Shown here one piece after another: positions 9,742-21,173 of a stretch of 64,000 bases of DNA (positions are counted from its first letter, which is position 1; every line of letters begins with the position of its first letter). Source of the stretch: Clostridium sp. MD294 (lineage in GTDB: Bacteria > Bacillota > Clostridia > Lachnospirales > Anaerotignaceae); the NCBI RefSeq assembly GCF_000364165.2, contig NZ_CP097810.1, positions 434,001 through 498,000 of the forward strand. Reading direction: 5' to 3'. A program made the translations under genes and the position numbers. The notes beneath the pieces are model-generated. The model made no database searches, was not told where the DNA came from, and worked only from the letters and a program-made list of their open reading frames with translations.

Positions 9742-9774
9742 AAAAAATCCCTTTGTTATGCAAAGGGATTTTTT
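9742..9774 (-). terminator. Terminator downstream of the flavodoxin remnant
   Basis: Fourteen-base complementary arms (9742-9755 and 9761-9774) enclose a 5-base loop. On the minus strand the stem ends in a T run, so it is an intrinsic terminator for the decayed gene. Confidence 0.7.
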
Positions 9775-9798
9775 ATTCGATAAAGGGACAAAGGGGAA

Positions 9799-10279
9799 TT
9801 ATAAATTGCATTCAGCAATCCACTGAGAAAGTGATTGTTTTGTTTGGCTACCATTTAATAATTTACCTTTTTTCTAATGAAGCTGAGAATATTGCTTTTT
9901 TAAATCTTTTTCGCAGTTTTCAATATCGCTGCTGCCAGATGCTGCAAAAGGAATTATTATTTTACCAGTCAAATCATATGTTTCTATAAATGTATTTATA
10001 ATCGTTGGAACAATATACCACTACACAGGAAAACCAATAAATATAGTATCATATTGTGTTATATTTAGTGTACCTTTTACTATAGGAGGACGAAAAGCAC
10101 TATTATTCATTTTTATAGAACTACGGCTTTTATTATTTATCCAATCAATGTTTGCAGAAATATATGCAAGTTTTTGGCTTAATTTCATATAAATCAGTAT
10201 TTGTCACTTTTGATAATGTTTCTGCAACTGTTTTTATAACACCACTTGCTCAAAAATATGCTACTAATATTTTTGACAT
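9799..10279 (-). pseudogene. Decayed flavodoxin gene
   Basis: Translation of the minus strand from ATG at 10279 gives MSKILVAYF, then a TGA, then ASGVIKTVAETLSKVT, the FMN phosphate-loop region of a short-chain flavodoxin. About 40 codons later a one-base frameshift moves the homology into another frame (AYISANIDWINNKSRSS). Further in, TAG stops occur where flavodoxins of this family have Trp (IGFPV-stop-WYIVP, and QLH-stop-KKGK). The reading ends at a TAA at 9799. Three in-frame stops plus a frameshift mean no functional protein. The position directly after dnaJ, with an intact terminator, suggests it was once an expressed gene. Confidence 0.85.
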
Positions 10280-10299
10280 ACTAAATATTCCTTTTGATT

Positions 10300-11436
10300 T
10301 TATTTTTTAAATTTTTCAAAAATACTTTTTTTCTTTTCCTCTTGATGTTCTTTTGAAACATCTCCATCACCATAAAACTCTTTCAATAATTGTTTTTGTC
10401 TGTCTGTTAAAGAAGTTGGTATTTGCACTTTAAGTGTTACAACTAAATCTCCTTTTGATTTTTCATTTCTCAATTTTGGAGCACCTGCTCCTTTTAATGT
10501 AATTACTGTTTCAGGTTGTGTACCTGCTTTTATGTTATATTTTTGTTCACCATACATTGTTTTAATACTAATTTCATCGCCTAATGCAGCCTGTATAAAT
10601 GAAATAGATACATCACAATATAAATTTAATCCTTTTCTTTTAAATACTTTATCAGACTCTACATAAATTGTAACAAGAAGGTCACCATATCCGCCACCTT
10701 TTTCTCCAATATCTCCTTTACCACTTAAGCGAATTGTTTGGCCACTGTCAATACCTGCTGGTATTTTGATTTCAAATGTTTTTGTTTTTCTTACTTTTCC
10801 AGCCCCTCTACAACTTGTGCAAGGGTCTTTGATTTGTTTTCCTGTACCTCCACAAGCAGAACAAGTTCTAACAGATGTCATAGCACCAAAAAGGGATTGC
10901 TGTGTTACTCTTTCTTGTCCAGTACCATTACATCTTTTACAAGTTTCTGCATGTGTGCCTGGTTTTGCACCTGTTCCATGACAAGTATCACATTCATCTG
11001 TTACTGGTACAGAAATCTCTTTTGTGCCTCCAAATATAGACTCTGAAAATGAAATCTGCATATTGATATGAATGTCATTTCCTCGTCTTGGGCCACTTCT
11101 TCTAGTACTACCACCACCGCCAAAGCCAAACATACTGAAAATATCACCAATATCTCCCATATCAAAGCTACTGCTGTAAAATCCACCGCCACCCATACCA
11201 CTACTTGGGTCAAATGCCGCATGACCAAACTGGTCATATTGTGCTTTTTTCTGTGGGTCACTCAATATTTCATAAGCTTCTCCCAATTCTTTGAATTTTT
11301 CTTCTGCTTCTTTATTGCCAGGATTTGCATCTGGGTGATATTTTTTTGCTAATTTACGATATGCTTTTTTAATTTCGTCATCACTTGCACCTTTACTTAC
11401 ACCCAACACTTCGTAATAATCACGTTTGTCAGCCAC
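10300..11436 (-). CDS. dnaJ: Chaperone protein DnaJ
   Basis: This encodes a 378-residue type I J-protein. The N-terminal J domain carries YHPDANPGN with the HPD triad that triggers DnaK ATP hydrolysis. A Gly/Phe-rich linker (about 75-125) follows. Four zinc-finger repeats follow: [24 protein letters not shown] and CTSCRGAG. The C-terminal substrate-binding domains complete the protein. The GTG at 11436 is preferred over GTG codons at 11448 and 11445, because the AGGTGG site overlaps those and is well spaced for this one, giving the normal [12 protein letters not shown]-terminus. It is the last gene of the hrcA-grpE-dnaK-dnaJ operon. Confidence 0.96.
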   Translation of the reverse strand: MADKRDYYEVLGVSKGASDDEIKKAYRKLAKKYHPDANPGNKEAEEKFKELGEAYEILSDPQKKAQYDQFGHAAFDPSSGMGGGGFYSSSFDMGDIGDIFSMFGFGGGGSTRRSGPRRGNDIHINMQISFSESIFGGTKEISVPVTDECDTCHGTGAKPGTHAETCKRCNGTGQERVTQQSLFGAMTSVRTCSACGGTGKQIKDPCTSCRGAGKVRKTKTFEIKIPAGIDSGQTIRLSGKGDIGEKGGGYGDLLVTIYVESDKVFKRKGLNLYCDVSISFIQAALGDEISIKTMYGEQKYNIKAGTQPETVITLKGAGAPKLRNEKSKGDLVVTLKVQIPTSLTDRQKQLLKEFYGDGDVSKEHQEEKKKSIFEKFKK

Positions 11437-11508
11437 TTGCTTCACCACCTAAAACCTTTCTTTCTACAAGTTAAAACCTTGAGAACTTCCAAACCACATC
11501 AACACCTA

Positions 11509-11562
11509 TTTAGTATTCAAATATACTAAAAAGTATTGCATTTGTTTGGGAAATATTCCCAA
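11509..11562 (-). other. Two palindromes in the dnaK-dnaJ spacer
   Basis: Within the 189-base spacer, TTTAGTAT/ATACTAAA (11509-11516 and 11523-11530) and TTGGGAA/TTCCCAA (11546-11552 and 11556-11562) form two short hairpins. On the minus strand neither is followed by a T run. They may be processing or stability elements that set the dnaK:dnaJ ratio; this is inference. Confidence 0.4.
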
Positions 11563-11625
11563 GGTTACTTTTTTGTCTACTTTTGTGTCTATTTTCTCAA
11601 TGTTATACGCATAGCATTTTCTATA

Positions 11626-13503
<1,878 letters not shown>

Positions 13504-13545
13504 TTATCATTTATACGAAACTGCTTTACAATTTGCAGTATTATT

Positions 13546-14124
13546 TTAATTTGCTACTTTTACCATACTGTGACGAATTACTTTATCTTTATATTTATAT
13601 CCTTTCTGCATTTCTAGCATAATAATATTTTCACCATATTCTTCATTATCTTCATGTGCTACAGCTGCGTGCAAATTAGGATTAAATGTTTCACCTAGTG
13701 CTTTAATTGGTTCTACTCCCATTGTTGTCAATATTTCTTGAAATTGTTTGAGTGTCATTGCAACGCCTTTATAAAAACTATCTTCTGCATTGTTTTCACA
13801 TTCTACTGCTACAGCTCTTTCTAAATTATCTATAACAGGAAGCAGTTTTTCTACTGTACTCCTTACACCATCATCATACATACTTGCTTTTTCTTTTATA
13901 GTTCTTTTTCTAAAATTATCAAATTCAGCAAAACATCTTTGATATTTATCCAGATAATCTGCACATTGTGCTTCTAATTTTGTTATAATGTCCTGTTGTG
14001 TTTGTTCTTGTTGTTCTTGCTGCACAGCATCTTCTTCTGTTGTATCAGCTTGTTCTTGTGTGGTTTGTTGTAATTCTTGCTTTTCTGTTTCTATTTCCTC
14101 TACTTCTTTATCCTTTTCTTCCAA
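13546..14124 (-). CDS. grpE: GrpE nucleotide exchange factor
   Basis: This encodes a 192-residue partner of DnaK. A long acidic, Gln/Glu-rich N-terminal region (about 1-50) precedes the dimeric coiled coil, with the family signature FAEFDNFRKRT near residue 70. The beta domain at the C-terminus contains VEPIKALGETFNPNLHAAV. The start is a TTG at 14124, with AGAGG eight bases upstream. It sits between hrcA and dnaK. Confidence 0.95.
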   Translation of the reverse strand: MEEKDKEVEEIETEKQELQQTTQEQADTTEEDAVQQEQQEQTQQDIITKLEAQCADYLDKYQRCFAEFDNFRKRTIKEKASMYDDGVRSTVEKLLPVIDNLERAVAVECENNAEDSFYKGVAMTLKQFQEILTTMGVEPIKALGETFNPNLHAAVAHEDNEEYGENIIMLEMQKGYKYKDKVIRHSMVKVAN

Positions 14125-14168
14125 AAGTAAAACCTCTTTTCTTTTTCTACTTTAATTTGCTATATTTG

Positions 14169-15215
14169 CTAAGTATCATTTTTATTTTCTACTAATGCTT
14201 GTAACACATTTTCTATATTTTTTACCATACCATTGAGTACTGATACCACTTGAGAATAATCCATTCTGGTAGGCCCTAATATGCCTATTGTTCCTCTTGT
14301 ACCATTTCCCATTTTATACGTTGTTGTGATAACACTACAATCTTTTATACTTTGTAAACTATTTTCGCTGCCTATCATAATTTGAACGTCATCATTTTTT
14401 TGCTCTTGAAGTAATGTAATTAAAACATCTTTTTGTTCTAATGTTTGAAAAAGTGATTTTGCTCTTTGTATATCACTAAATTCAGGAAATGCCAATATAT
14501 TTTTTGTACCACTTAAATGTACCTGCATACTTTCTGCACTTGTTGCTGTCTTTTGTATTGCAGATAACAGCATAGGTAATATATAACTATATTCCTGTAA
14601 TTCTCTCCTTAACAATGTAATAATACACTCATCAATGTCTTCTATTGTACAGCCTTTCAATATGTTGTTAATACAACTTCCCATTTCAAACAGCTTTTTT
14701 TCTTCTGGTACTGTAGATAATTTTAATATATGATTTTTAATATAATTTCCATCTGTTGCAACCATCAATATAATGGACTCACTGTCAAGAGGTAACAATC
14801 TAATTTGTTTTAATTTTGCACATGTAAATATAGGCTCAGAAATTAATGCTGTATAATTAGTTAGCATAGAAATTACTTTTGCTGTTTCCTCCATAAGATA
14901 ATCAATCTGACTAATATTTGTAGTAGCAACACTTTTTAAAAGCTGCTGTTCTTGTGGTGTCAACTCTTTTTTCTGCATTAATCTGTCCACATAAAGTCTA
15001 TAGCCTAAATCTGACGGAATTCTACCCGCTGAAGCATGGGGTTGTATAATAAAGCCCATTTCTTCCAAATCACTCATTTCATTACGAATAGTAGCAGAAC
15101 TAATACCTAAATTATATTTTTTTGCAATGGTTCTCGAACCTACAGGCTCTGCTGTTGCAATATAGTCATTGATGATTGCTTGCAATATTTGTATTTTTCT
15201 ATCATTCAATGCCAT
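14169..15215 (-). CDS. hrcA: Heat-inducible transcription repressor HrcA
   Basis: This encodes a 348-residue repressor of class I heat-shock genes. The N-terminal winged helix (MALNDRKIQILQAIINDYI, then TIAKKYNLGISSATIRNEMSDLE) binds CIRCE, and the rest is a GAF-like/HrcA fold. The ATG at 15215 is chosen because AAGGAG lies seven bases upstream; an in-frame start 12 codons earlier would overlap the operator. It autoregulates through the CIRCE element 26 bases upstream and depends on GroEL for activity in known systems; groESL is not in this window. Confidence 0.96.
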   Translation of the reverse strand: MALNDRKIQILQAIINDYIATAEPVGSRTIAKKYNLGISSATIRNEMSDLEEMGFIIQPHASAGRIPSDLGYRLYVDRLMQKKELTPQEQQLLKSVATTNISQIDYLMEETAKVISMLTNYTALISEPIFTCAKLKQIRLLPLDSESIILMVATDGNYIKNHILKLSTVPEEKKLFEMGSCINNILKGCTIEDIDECIITLLRRELQEYSYILPMLLSAIQKTATSAESMQVHLSGTKNILAFPEFSDIQRAKSLFQTLEQKDVLITLLQEQKNDDVQIMIGSENSLQSIKDCSVITTTYKMGNGTRGTIGILGPTRMDYSQVVSVLNGMVKNIENVLQALVENKNDT

Positions 15216-15240
15216 ATTGTCAACTCCTTCCTTTTGTTTG

Positions 15241-15267
15241 TTAGCACTCAATGATGTCGAGTGCTAA
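15241..15267 (-). promoter_or_regulatory. CIRCE operator
   Basis: A perfect TTAGCACTC-N9-GAGTGCTAA, the HrcA binding site, lies between the promoter and the hrcA start codon. Confidence 0.97.
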
Positions 15268-15278
15268 TTTCTATTCTT

Positions 15279-15307
15279 AAAATAACACTTGACTTAAAAT
15301 ATGTCAA
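15279..15307 (-). promoter_or_regulatory. SigA promoter of the hrcA operon, embedded in an inverted repeat
   Basis: On the minus strand TTGACA (15307-15302) is followed after 17 bases by TATTTT (15284-15279). A 10-bp inverted repeat (AACACTTGAC at 15284-15293 with its complement at 15303-15312) overlaps the -35 element and spacer. Confidence 0.75.
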
Positions 15308-15415
15308 GTGTTTTTTTACTTTTTATATTTTATTTTTTTCAAAAATATACTATACTAATCTATCATAATATATTAATTACCATATTTTATACTATTGCTA
15401 GAAAGGAAGTTTATT

Positions 15416-16543
15416 ATGAACAGTCTTTATATTCATATTCCATTTTGTATCCAAAAATGCCTATATTGCGATTTTACTTCTTTTGCCAACAAAGAATATT
15501 TATATGCTGACTATACAGATATACTAATAAAAGAACTGATACAAAAAGCTACTCTATGTCATAATGAAGTAATACATACTATATTTTTTGGAGGTGGAAC
15601 ACCTACAATACTGCCTATTTCTTTTTTACAAAAAATAATGAATACTATTTTTCAGTATTACAACGTTTTAAATAATGCAGAAATTACTATAGAAGCAAAT
15701 CCAGGTACACTATCTAGTTCTGTATTGTCTGCATTGCATACTATGGGATTTTGTCGCATTAGCATAGGTTTACAAGCTTGGCAAAATGAACTTTTGCAGA
15801 AATTAGGCAGAATACATAATCGTACTACATTTTTAAAAAACTATGACAATGCTAGAAAAGCTGGTTTTGAAAATATTAATATTGACATTATGTTCTCATT
15901 ACCAGAGCAAACATATAGTCAATGGCAGCAAACACTTTATAGTATATTACATTTACAGCCAGAACATATTTCTGCTTACAGCCTTATTATAGAAGAAGGT
16001 ACACCTTTTTACCATTTCTATCAACAAAATAAGCTTTTACTTCCAAAAGAACAAACAGACAGAGCAATGTATCATCTTACACAACAACTTTTAGCACAAT
16101 ATGGTTATCATCAATATGAAATCTCTAATTTTTGTAAAAAAGGTTATGAAAGTCGTCACAATAAAGTCTATTGGCAAACAAAACAATATCTAGGATTTGG
16201 ATTAGGAGCACATTCTTATTACAAAAACAAACGTTTTTACAACACATATGATATGCAAAAATATATACAATCAAAAGGAAATACATCTTTATTGACAGGA
16301 GGTGTAGAACATTTGACAATAGAACAACTTCAAAGTGAATTTATGTTTATGGGACTACGTATGACAAAAGGCATTTCTGAATATACTTTTCAAAAAAGAT
16401 TTGGTGTCAGCATAGACAGTATTTACGGAAAGCAACTTTCGTTATTGATAGAACAAAAATTATTGCAAAAACAGCAAGGACATTATTATTTGACAAATAA
16501 AGGAATAGATTTAAGTAATATAGTATTTTGTGCTTTTGTATGA
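15416..16543 (+). CDS. hemW: Radical SAM protein HemW (coproporphyrinogen oxidase-like)
   Basis: This encodes a 375-residue radical SAM protein. The cluster motif is Cys11, Cys15 and Cys18 in CIQKCLYCDF, followed by GGGTPTIL and IEANPG, as in HemW/HemN-like proteins. HemW acts in heme handling rather than as a true oxidase in well-studied cases. The ATG at 15416 has GAAAGGAAG upstream. Its position next to hrcA-grpE-dnaK, where lepA-hemW-hrcA order is common in Firmicutes, supports HemW, although here it is divergent from hrcA. Confidence 0.9.
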   Translation: MNSLYIHIPFCIQKCLYCDFTSFANKEYLYADYTDILIKELIQKATLCHNEVIHTIFFGGGTPTILPISFLQKIMNTIFQYYNVLNNAEITIEANPGTLSSSVLSALHTMGFCRISIGLQAWQNELLQKLGRIHNRTTFLKNYDNARKAGFENINIDIMFSLPEQTYSQWQQTLYSILHLQPEHISAYSLIIEEGTPFYHFYQQNKLLLPKEQTDRAMYHLTQQLLAQYGYHQYEISNFCKKGYESRHNKVYWQTKQYLGFGLGAHSYYKNKRFYNTYDMQKYIQSKGNTSLLTGGVEHLTIEQLQSEFMFMGLRMTKGISEYTFQKRFGVSIDSIYGKQLSLLIEQKLLQKQQGHYYLTNKGIDLSNIVFCAFV

Positions 16544-16556
16544 TAAAAAATGATAT

Positions 16557-16589
16557 AAAAAACAATTTTCGTCAGCATATTGTTTTTTT
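16557..16589 (+). terminator. Weak intrinsic terminator after hemW
   Basis: AAAAAACAAT (16557-16566) pairs with ATTGTTTTTT (16579-16588) and runs into a T tract. The stem is A/T-rich and only moderately stable. Confidence 0.5.
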
Positions 16590-16590
16590 A

Positions 16591-16619
16591 TTGAATATTT
16601 GACAATTTCCCGTTATACT
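16591..16619 (+). promoter_or_regulatory. SigA-type promoter for the LtaS-like gene
   Basis: TTGAAT (16591-16596) and TATACT (16614-16619) are separated by 17 bases. The start codon is 46 bases downstream of the -10 box. Confidence 0.65.
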
Positions 16620-16664
16620 TAAATATAGTTTAAAGTATTATATTTTGTAAAGGAGTTTGTCACT

Positions 16665-18581
16665 ATGTTTCATTCTACAGATGTTTCGCCAGCGTTAGGC
16701 AATATCACGCCAAAGCAGACGGTAGAGCCTACCAAAACATCTCATAACAATATTTTAAAAGGAGTACTTACTGTCATTCGTTATATTTGCTTTTTGCCTT
16801 ATCCTTATTTATTAACAGCATTAGCAAATTGTATTTCTTCTTATGACATCAATACTATTTCTTTTTTAATGGAAAATAGAACAGGTGCTTTTTATTTTGG
16901 ATTAATAATTACTTCTGTGCTTTTTATATCGTTATGTTTGATTTTTTCCAGAGCATGGCTAGCAGGAAGTATATTAGGTATTTGTTATACCACACTTGCA
17001 TTAGCAGACAATATTAAATTTTCAATATTACAGGAACATTTGCTTCCTTGGGATTTGCTTTTGAGTAAAAATATAGAAGATTTTCAACCTTTTTTAAAAG
17101 CATTACATATCACGCCTATTATGATATTGCTTTTATTTTCTCCTGTATTGTATAGTATATTGCTTTTACCTAGAAAACCTAAATCATACTCTAAAAAATA
17201 CTTGCGTTTTATTACTTTTTTATTAGGAATAGTAATATTTACTGGTACAGGTATATTTTTAACAAACAATACTATGAGAATGAGTTACACAAAATGGTTT
17301 GATATTTCTGTAAATGATACTTCCACACAACAGAGCAATTATTATAAAAATGGTTTTTTAACTGCTTTTTTACTAAATATAGGTTACTTAAATATTGATG
17401 CACCTTCTCACTATGGTAAAAGTGCCATAGAACAGCTTAAAAAAGAATATTCACCTGCTGTACCCTATGCGGATTTTATAAAACCAGATGTCATAGTGAT
17501 ATTGTCTGAGTCTTTTTGGGATATGACAACATTGCCTAATACAACATTTTCGCAACACCCTCTAGAAAATTACAATGCTTTGTCACAAAATTATCCTAGT
17601 GGTACTATGATTTCAAGCACATTTGGAGGAGGAACAGCACGCCCTGAATTTGAAGTTCTTACAGGTATGACAACATCGCCTATGCCAGCAGGTTCTTTTC
17701 CTTATCAACAATATATGCAAAAAGATGTATTTTCATTTGCTCGTTATTTTAAAAATATGGGATATGACACTATAGGTTTACATACTTATGACAATACATT
17801 CTATGAAAGAAATAAAGCATATCCTTACATGGGATTTGATGAATTTAGAGGGCAAAGCCAACTAAAAACAGAATTATGGTGGAACAGCGGCCCTTATTTG
17901 ACAGATGAAACACTTATAGATGAAATACAAAAAGAATTAGAACAATCACGTAACAATAGTGTTTTTTTGTTTGGTATTACAATGGAAAATCATAGCCTTT
18001 ATCAAAACAAATTTGAAAAACAAGATTTAACTATAAAAGTACAAAATGATAATTGTTCTGCACAAGAAATCAATGCACTAGAGAATTTTGCAAAAGGAGT
18101 AAGCGACTCTGATAAAGCATTAAAACAACTTTATGATTACATTATGACAAGGCAAAAACCTACAGTAGTACTTTGGTTTGGTGACCACTTGCCTACATTA
18201 GGAAACGATTTTACTCCTTATACTACTACAGGTGCATTACATAGTAGTGAAGCAGAAAACTGGACAGAAAAAGAAATTGAGTATATGTTCTCTACTCCTT
18301 ATATTGTATTTGCCAATTATGATACAGGGAAAGATTATATAGCAGACAAACAAGCAGTAACTTCTTATATGTTAATGCCTCTGCTTTTAAAGTATATCAA
18401 TGCTCCTGAAACAGTACAAAGTAATATGTTATTAGATTTATATAAAACTTGTCCTGTTATTCACAGCAAATACAATTTATATCAGCCAAATATTGACCCT
18501 GAAAAAACAAAAAAATTAACAGATGCACTTTGGCTCATAACATATGACCAACTTTTAGGAGAAGATTTTATTAATCAATAA
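16665..18581 (+). CDS. LTA synthase family protein (membrane phosphoglycerol transferase-like)
   Basis: This encodes a 638-residue protein. About five membrane spans occupy residues 35-205, followed by an extracellular sulfatase-fold domain. Metal and catalytic motifs are visible: VILSESFWD (metal Glu), GGGTARPEFE with the Thr nucleophile expected for LtaS-type enzymes, ITMENHS and LWFGDHLPTLG with the Asp-His metal ligands. LtaS polymerises glycerolphosphate from phosphatidylglycerol; some relatives only prime the chain or modify other glycopolymers, so the exact product is open. AAAGGAG lies upstream of the ATG. The pgsA at 34763 could supply its lipid substrate. Confidence 0.88.
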   Translation: MFHSTDVSPALGNITPKQTVEPTKTSHNNILKGVLTVIRYICFLPYPYLLTALANCISSYDINTISFLMENRTGAFYFGLIITSVLFISLCLIFSRAWLAGSILGICYTTLALADNIKFSILQEHLLPWDLLLSKNIEDFQPFLKALHITPIMILLLFSPVLYSILLLPRKPKSYSKKYLRFITFLLGIVIFTGTGIFLTNNTMRMSYTKWFDISVNDTSTQQSNYYKNGFLTAFLLNIGYLNIDAPSHYGKSAIEQLKKEYSPAVPYADFIKPDVIVILSESFWDMTTLPNTTFSQHPLENYNALSQNYPSGTMISSTFGGGTARPEFEVLTGMTTSPMPAGSFPYQQYMQKDVFSFARYFKNMGYDTIGLHTYDNTFYERNKAYPYMGFDEFRGQSQLKTELWWNSGPYLTDETLIDEIQKELEQSRNNSVFLFGITMENHSLYQNKFEKQDLTIKVQNDNCSAQEINALENFAKGVSDSDKALKQLYDYIMTRQKPTVVLWFGDHLPTLGNDFTPYTTTGALHSSEAENWTEKEIEYMFSTPYIVFANYDTGKDYIADKQAVTSYMLMPLLLKYINAPETVQSNMLLDLYKTCPVIHSKYNLYQPNIDPEKTKKLTDALWLITYDQLLGEDFINQ

Positions 18582-18677
18582 TTTCTAATAAAACAAAACT
18601 ATATTAAAAACGTATCATTATAATATAAAATATTAAAAAATACTTATTATAGTAAATAAGAAAGGAGATAAAACATC

Positions 18678-21005
18678 ATGAATAGAACAAAACAGCTGCT
18701 TTGTATTTGTTTTTCTGCAATACTTGCTTCAAGCACTGTTACAACAGCATTTGCAGCAGTACACAATGATATTAAAAATAATTGGACACAAAACACCAAA
18801 AATATGATAACAGCACAAGCCTCCTCTGAAACGGAAAGCAATACAATAATATTACAAAAAAGTACCATGCAAAATCAGATAATAAATGGTAATTTAACAA
18901 TACCTACTTCTAATAACAACGAACAAATTATATTAGAGCATATCACTGTTACAGGTTCTGTTTTTGTGCAAGGCGGCGGAACAATTAACATAAGAGGCTG
19001 TAATATCAACAATATACAAGTACAAAAACAAAATGTCATAATAGATAGTGATATTTCAAGCAACATCAATACTATGCAGATTTGTACCAATGCACATATC
19101 AAAGGAAATAGTTATAAAAATGTTTTCATTTCAGAAAATGTTGTTTCTACTGTAAAAGTAGATGCGGACATAGAGCTATTAGAAATTAACACACCTTCTT
19201 CTATTACATTGCTGTCAAATGCACAAATACAAACATTACAAATTTCTAGTAATGCACCAAATACGTCCATTAATTTTTTACAAAATGCACAAGTAAAAAA
19301 TTGTATATTATATGCAAAAACAAAAATCACTGGTACAGCAGGAAAAATTAATGAATTAACAGCTTATGTCAATGATATAGAAACAGATATTAAACCAGAA
19401 CAGCTTTATTTAAAACAAAATGCAAATAAAATTACTTATACAACAAGAGAAAATATAGCAAACTCTTCTACTGCTAAAACAGCAACATCAAAAGAAAATT
19501 TAATATTGAATACAGATGGACAGGGATTTAATGCTACAGCAAAAACATATCAAAATGCTACTATAAAAGCACAAAATGCCACACTTTATAATGCTGTAAT
19601 TGAAAAAGATGTCACAATACAAGATGTTATCAAAAATACTTCTGCAACATTAAAAGATGTTACAGTAAAAGGCAATGTAAATATTTATGGTGGCAGAGAT
19701 GCTGTTTATATCGAAAACTGTAATATACAAAATGATGTGATATCTTATCGTAAAGACAGAACACCTGTTACATTATTTTTTGATAGCAATACTAATGTTT
19801 CTGGTAATATTGCTATTAGAGGAAATACTATATTAAAAGGTGACCGCTATACCATACTGAAAAATGTACTTGTAGAGCAATATACTGGCAGAAAATTAGA
19901 AATAGACACTAATATTAAAAATATCACTTTTGATACTACAGCAGTAGAAGTACAATTAAATCAAAACAAAAAAATACAAACACTTAATATTTCTAATGTA
20001 CCAAATACATTAAAAATAAATATGGCAGAAGGTTCTGTAATAGAAGAACTTTATGCTGATACCAATATAGAAATTACTGGTACAGGAACAATACAAAAAC
20101 TTATTACAAATAAACAGTCAAATATCGCTTCCACTATTATGGTAGGCGAACATTCAGATGGTTTTATTTCTGTAACAGGCATTGAAAATGTGCCCACAAG
20201 TATGTATCAGGGAAAAAGTATTACATTATCTGGTGCTGTAGTACCTCATAACGCAAATAAACAAGCAATACGTTGGAGTATTAAAGATGCTGGAAATACA
20301 GGTGCAGCTATTTCTAATGGTAATGTACTTACTGCTTATTCAGAAGGAAGTATAATTGTAACAGCACAGGTATTTCATGGAATGGGCAATGCAAAACATT
20401 TTACACAAGATTTTATAATCAATGTAGAAGATGAATTCAAAAATTTTGTAAAAACAGAAGATATTATAATGACTTCTCCTACAGTATGGGATATTGATGA
20501 ACCTCTTGTTTTAACAGGATATGTTACACCTTCTAATGCAACACATAATTTTATACAGTGGAGTATCCAAAACGACGGCAACACAAAATCAAAAATAACA
20601 AATAACGAATTAACTGCTCAGCGTACAGGTGTTGTTACAATATGTGCTACAGTAGAAAAAGGCGTTGACGGTACTTCTGATATTACAAAAGAATTTCAAA
20701 TCAATATCATACCTATAGAAGAAAAATATACAAAAGTAAACAATATTGTACTTAATACACCAACTACTTGCAAATCAGGTGAAATGTTACAGCTTTCTGG
20801 TACAATACAGCCTAACAATGCCAATGCTAAAGAGATACAGTGGAGAATTGTAGATGCTGGCACTACAGGTGCATATATACAAAATCATACCAATTTATAC
20901 ACCAGAACAGCAGGAAATATTGTTATTTCTGCTACAGTATATGGTGGTGCTGGAAACAGTTATTCTAAAACATATTATCAAGAATTTAATATTATTGTAA
21001 AATAA
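18678..21005 (+). CDS. Large secreted protein with beta-helix-like region and Ig-like repeats
   Basis: This encodes a 775-residue protein with a signal peptide (about 1-26, ending AFAA). Residues 50-490 contain many short hydrophobic/polar beta strands of the type ITVTGSVFVQGGGTINIRGC and VKGNVNIYGGRDAVYIENCN, recalling the right-handed beta-helix regions on clostridial S-layer-associated proteins. Three C-terminal repeats of about 90 residues follow (from about 492, 585 and 690), each with a variant of LSGTIQPNNANAKEIQWRI and DAGxTGAxI, resembling bacterial Ig-like (BIG2) domains. No anchoring motif (LPXTG or SLH) is visible. A surface or matrix role is inferred. Confidence 0.8.
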   Translation: MNRTKQLLCICFSAILASSTVTTAFAAVHNDIKNNWTQNTKNMITAQASSETESNTIILQKSTMQNQIINGNLTIPTSNNNEQIILEHITVTGSVFVQGGGTINIRGCNINNIQVQKQNVIIDSDISSNINTMQICTNAHIKGNSYKNVFISENVVSTVKVDADIELLEINTPSSITLLSNAQIQTLQISSNAPNTSINFLQNAQVKNCILYAKTKITGTAGKINELTAYVNDIETDIKPEQLYLKQNANKITYTTRENIANSSTAKTATSKENLILNTDGQGFNATAKTYQNATIKAQNATLYNAVIEKDVTIQDVIKNTSATLKDVTVKGNVNIYGGRDAVYIENCNIQNDVISYRKDRTPVTLFFDSNTNVSGNIAIRGNTILKGDRYTILKNVLVEQYTGRKLEIDTNIKNITFDTTAVEVQLNQNKKIQTLNISNVPNTLKINMAEGSVIEELYADTNIEITGTGTIQKLITNKQSNIASTIMVGEHSDGFISVTGIENVPTSMYQGKSITLSGAVVPHNANKQAIRWSIKDAGNTGAAISNGNVLTAYSEGSIIVTAQVFHGMGNAKHFTQDFIINVEDEFKNFVKTEDIIMTSPTVWDIDEPLVLTGYVTPSNATHNFIQWSIQNDGNTKSKITNNELTAQRTGVVTICATVEKGVDGTSDITKEFQINIIPIEEKYTKVNNIVLNTPTTCKSGEMLQLSGTIQPNNANAKEIQWRIVDAGTTGAYIQNHTNLYTRTAGNIVISATVYGGAGNSYSKTYYQEFNIIVK

Positions 21006-21011
21006 AAAATT

Positions 21012-21037
21012 CCCCTTTGAATTTCAATTCAAAGGGG
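21012..21037. terminator. Bidirectional terminator
   Basis: CCCCTTTGAA (21012-21021) pairs with TTCAAAGGGG (21028-21037). T-rich flanks on both sides allow it to end the gene stopping at 21005 and the minus-strand phage cassette ending at 21046. Confidence 0.75.
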
Positions 21038-21045
21038 TTTATTAT

Positions 21046-21171
21046 TTATTTCTTGTTTTCAATAATTTGTTGATATTGCTGTTGTGTGATTTTACCCAGT
21101 GCTACATATCTTAATAATTGGTCTTTTCTTACAAAATTTCTTTCATATTTTTGTTTCAATATTTCATACAT
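21046..21171 (-). CDS. xkdX: XkdX-family phage protein
   Basis: This encodes a 41-residue protein: MYEILKQKYERNF, then RYVALGKITQQQYQQII. The spacing of a basic N-terminal half and a GKIT-x2-QYxxI ending matches the XkdX family, found at the end of the tail-fibre region of PBSX-like phages. An AGGAGG within the end of the upstream gene gives its ribosome binding site. It is only 2 bases after that gene, so the two are co-translated. Confidence 0.82.
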   Translation of the reverse strand: MYEILKQKYERNFVRKDQLLRYVALGKITQQQYQQIIENKK

Positions 21172-21173
21172 TA

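Noticed and set aside
9753..9989. Plus-strand open frame opposite the flavodoxin remnant
   Set aside because: It has no ribosome binding site and the opposite strand shows clear flavodoxin homology through its stops.
15284..15312. Terminator-like inverted repeat upstream of hemW
   Set aside because: No plus-strand gene ends before it; on the minus strand it overlaps the hrcA promoter, so it is listed as a promoter element instead.
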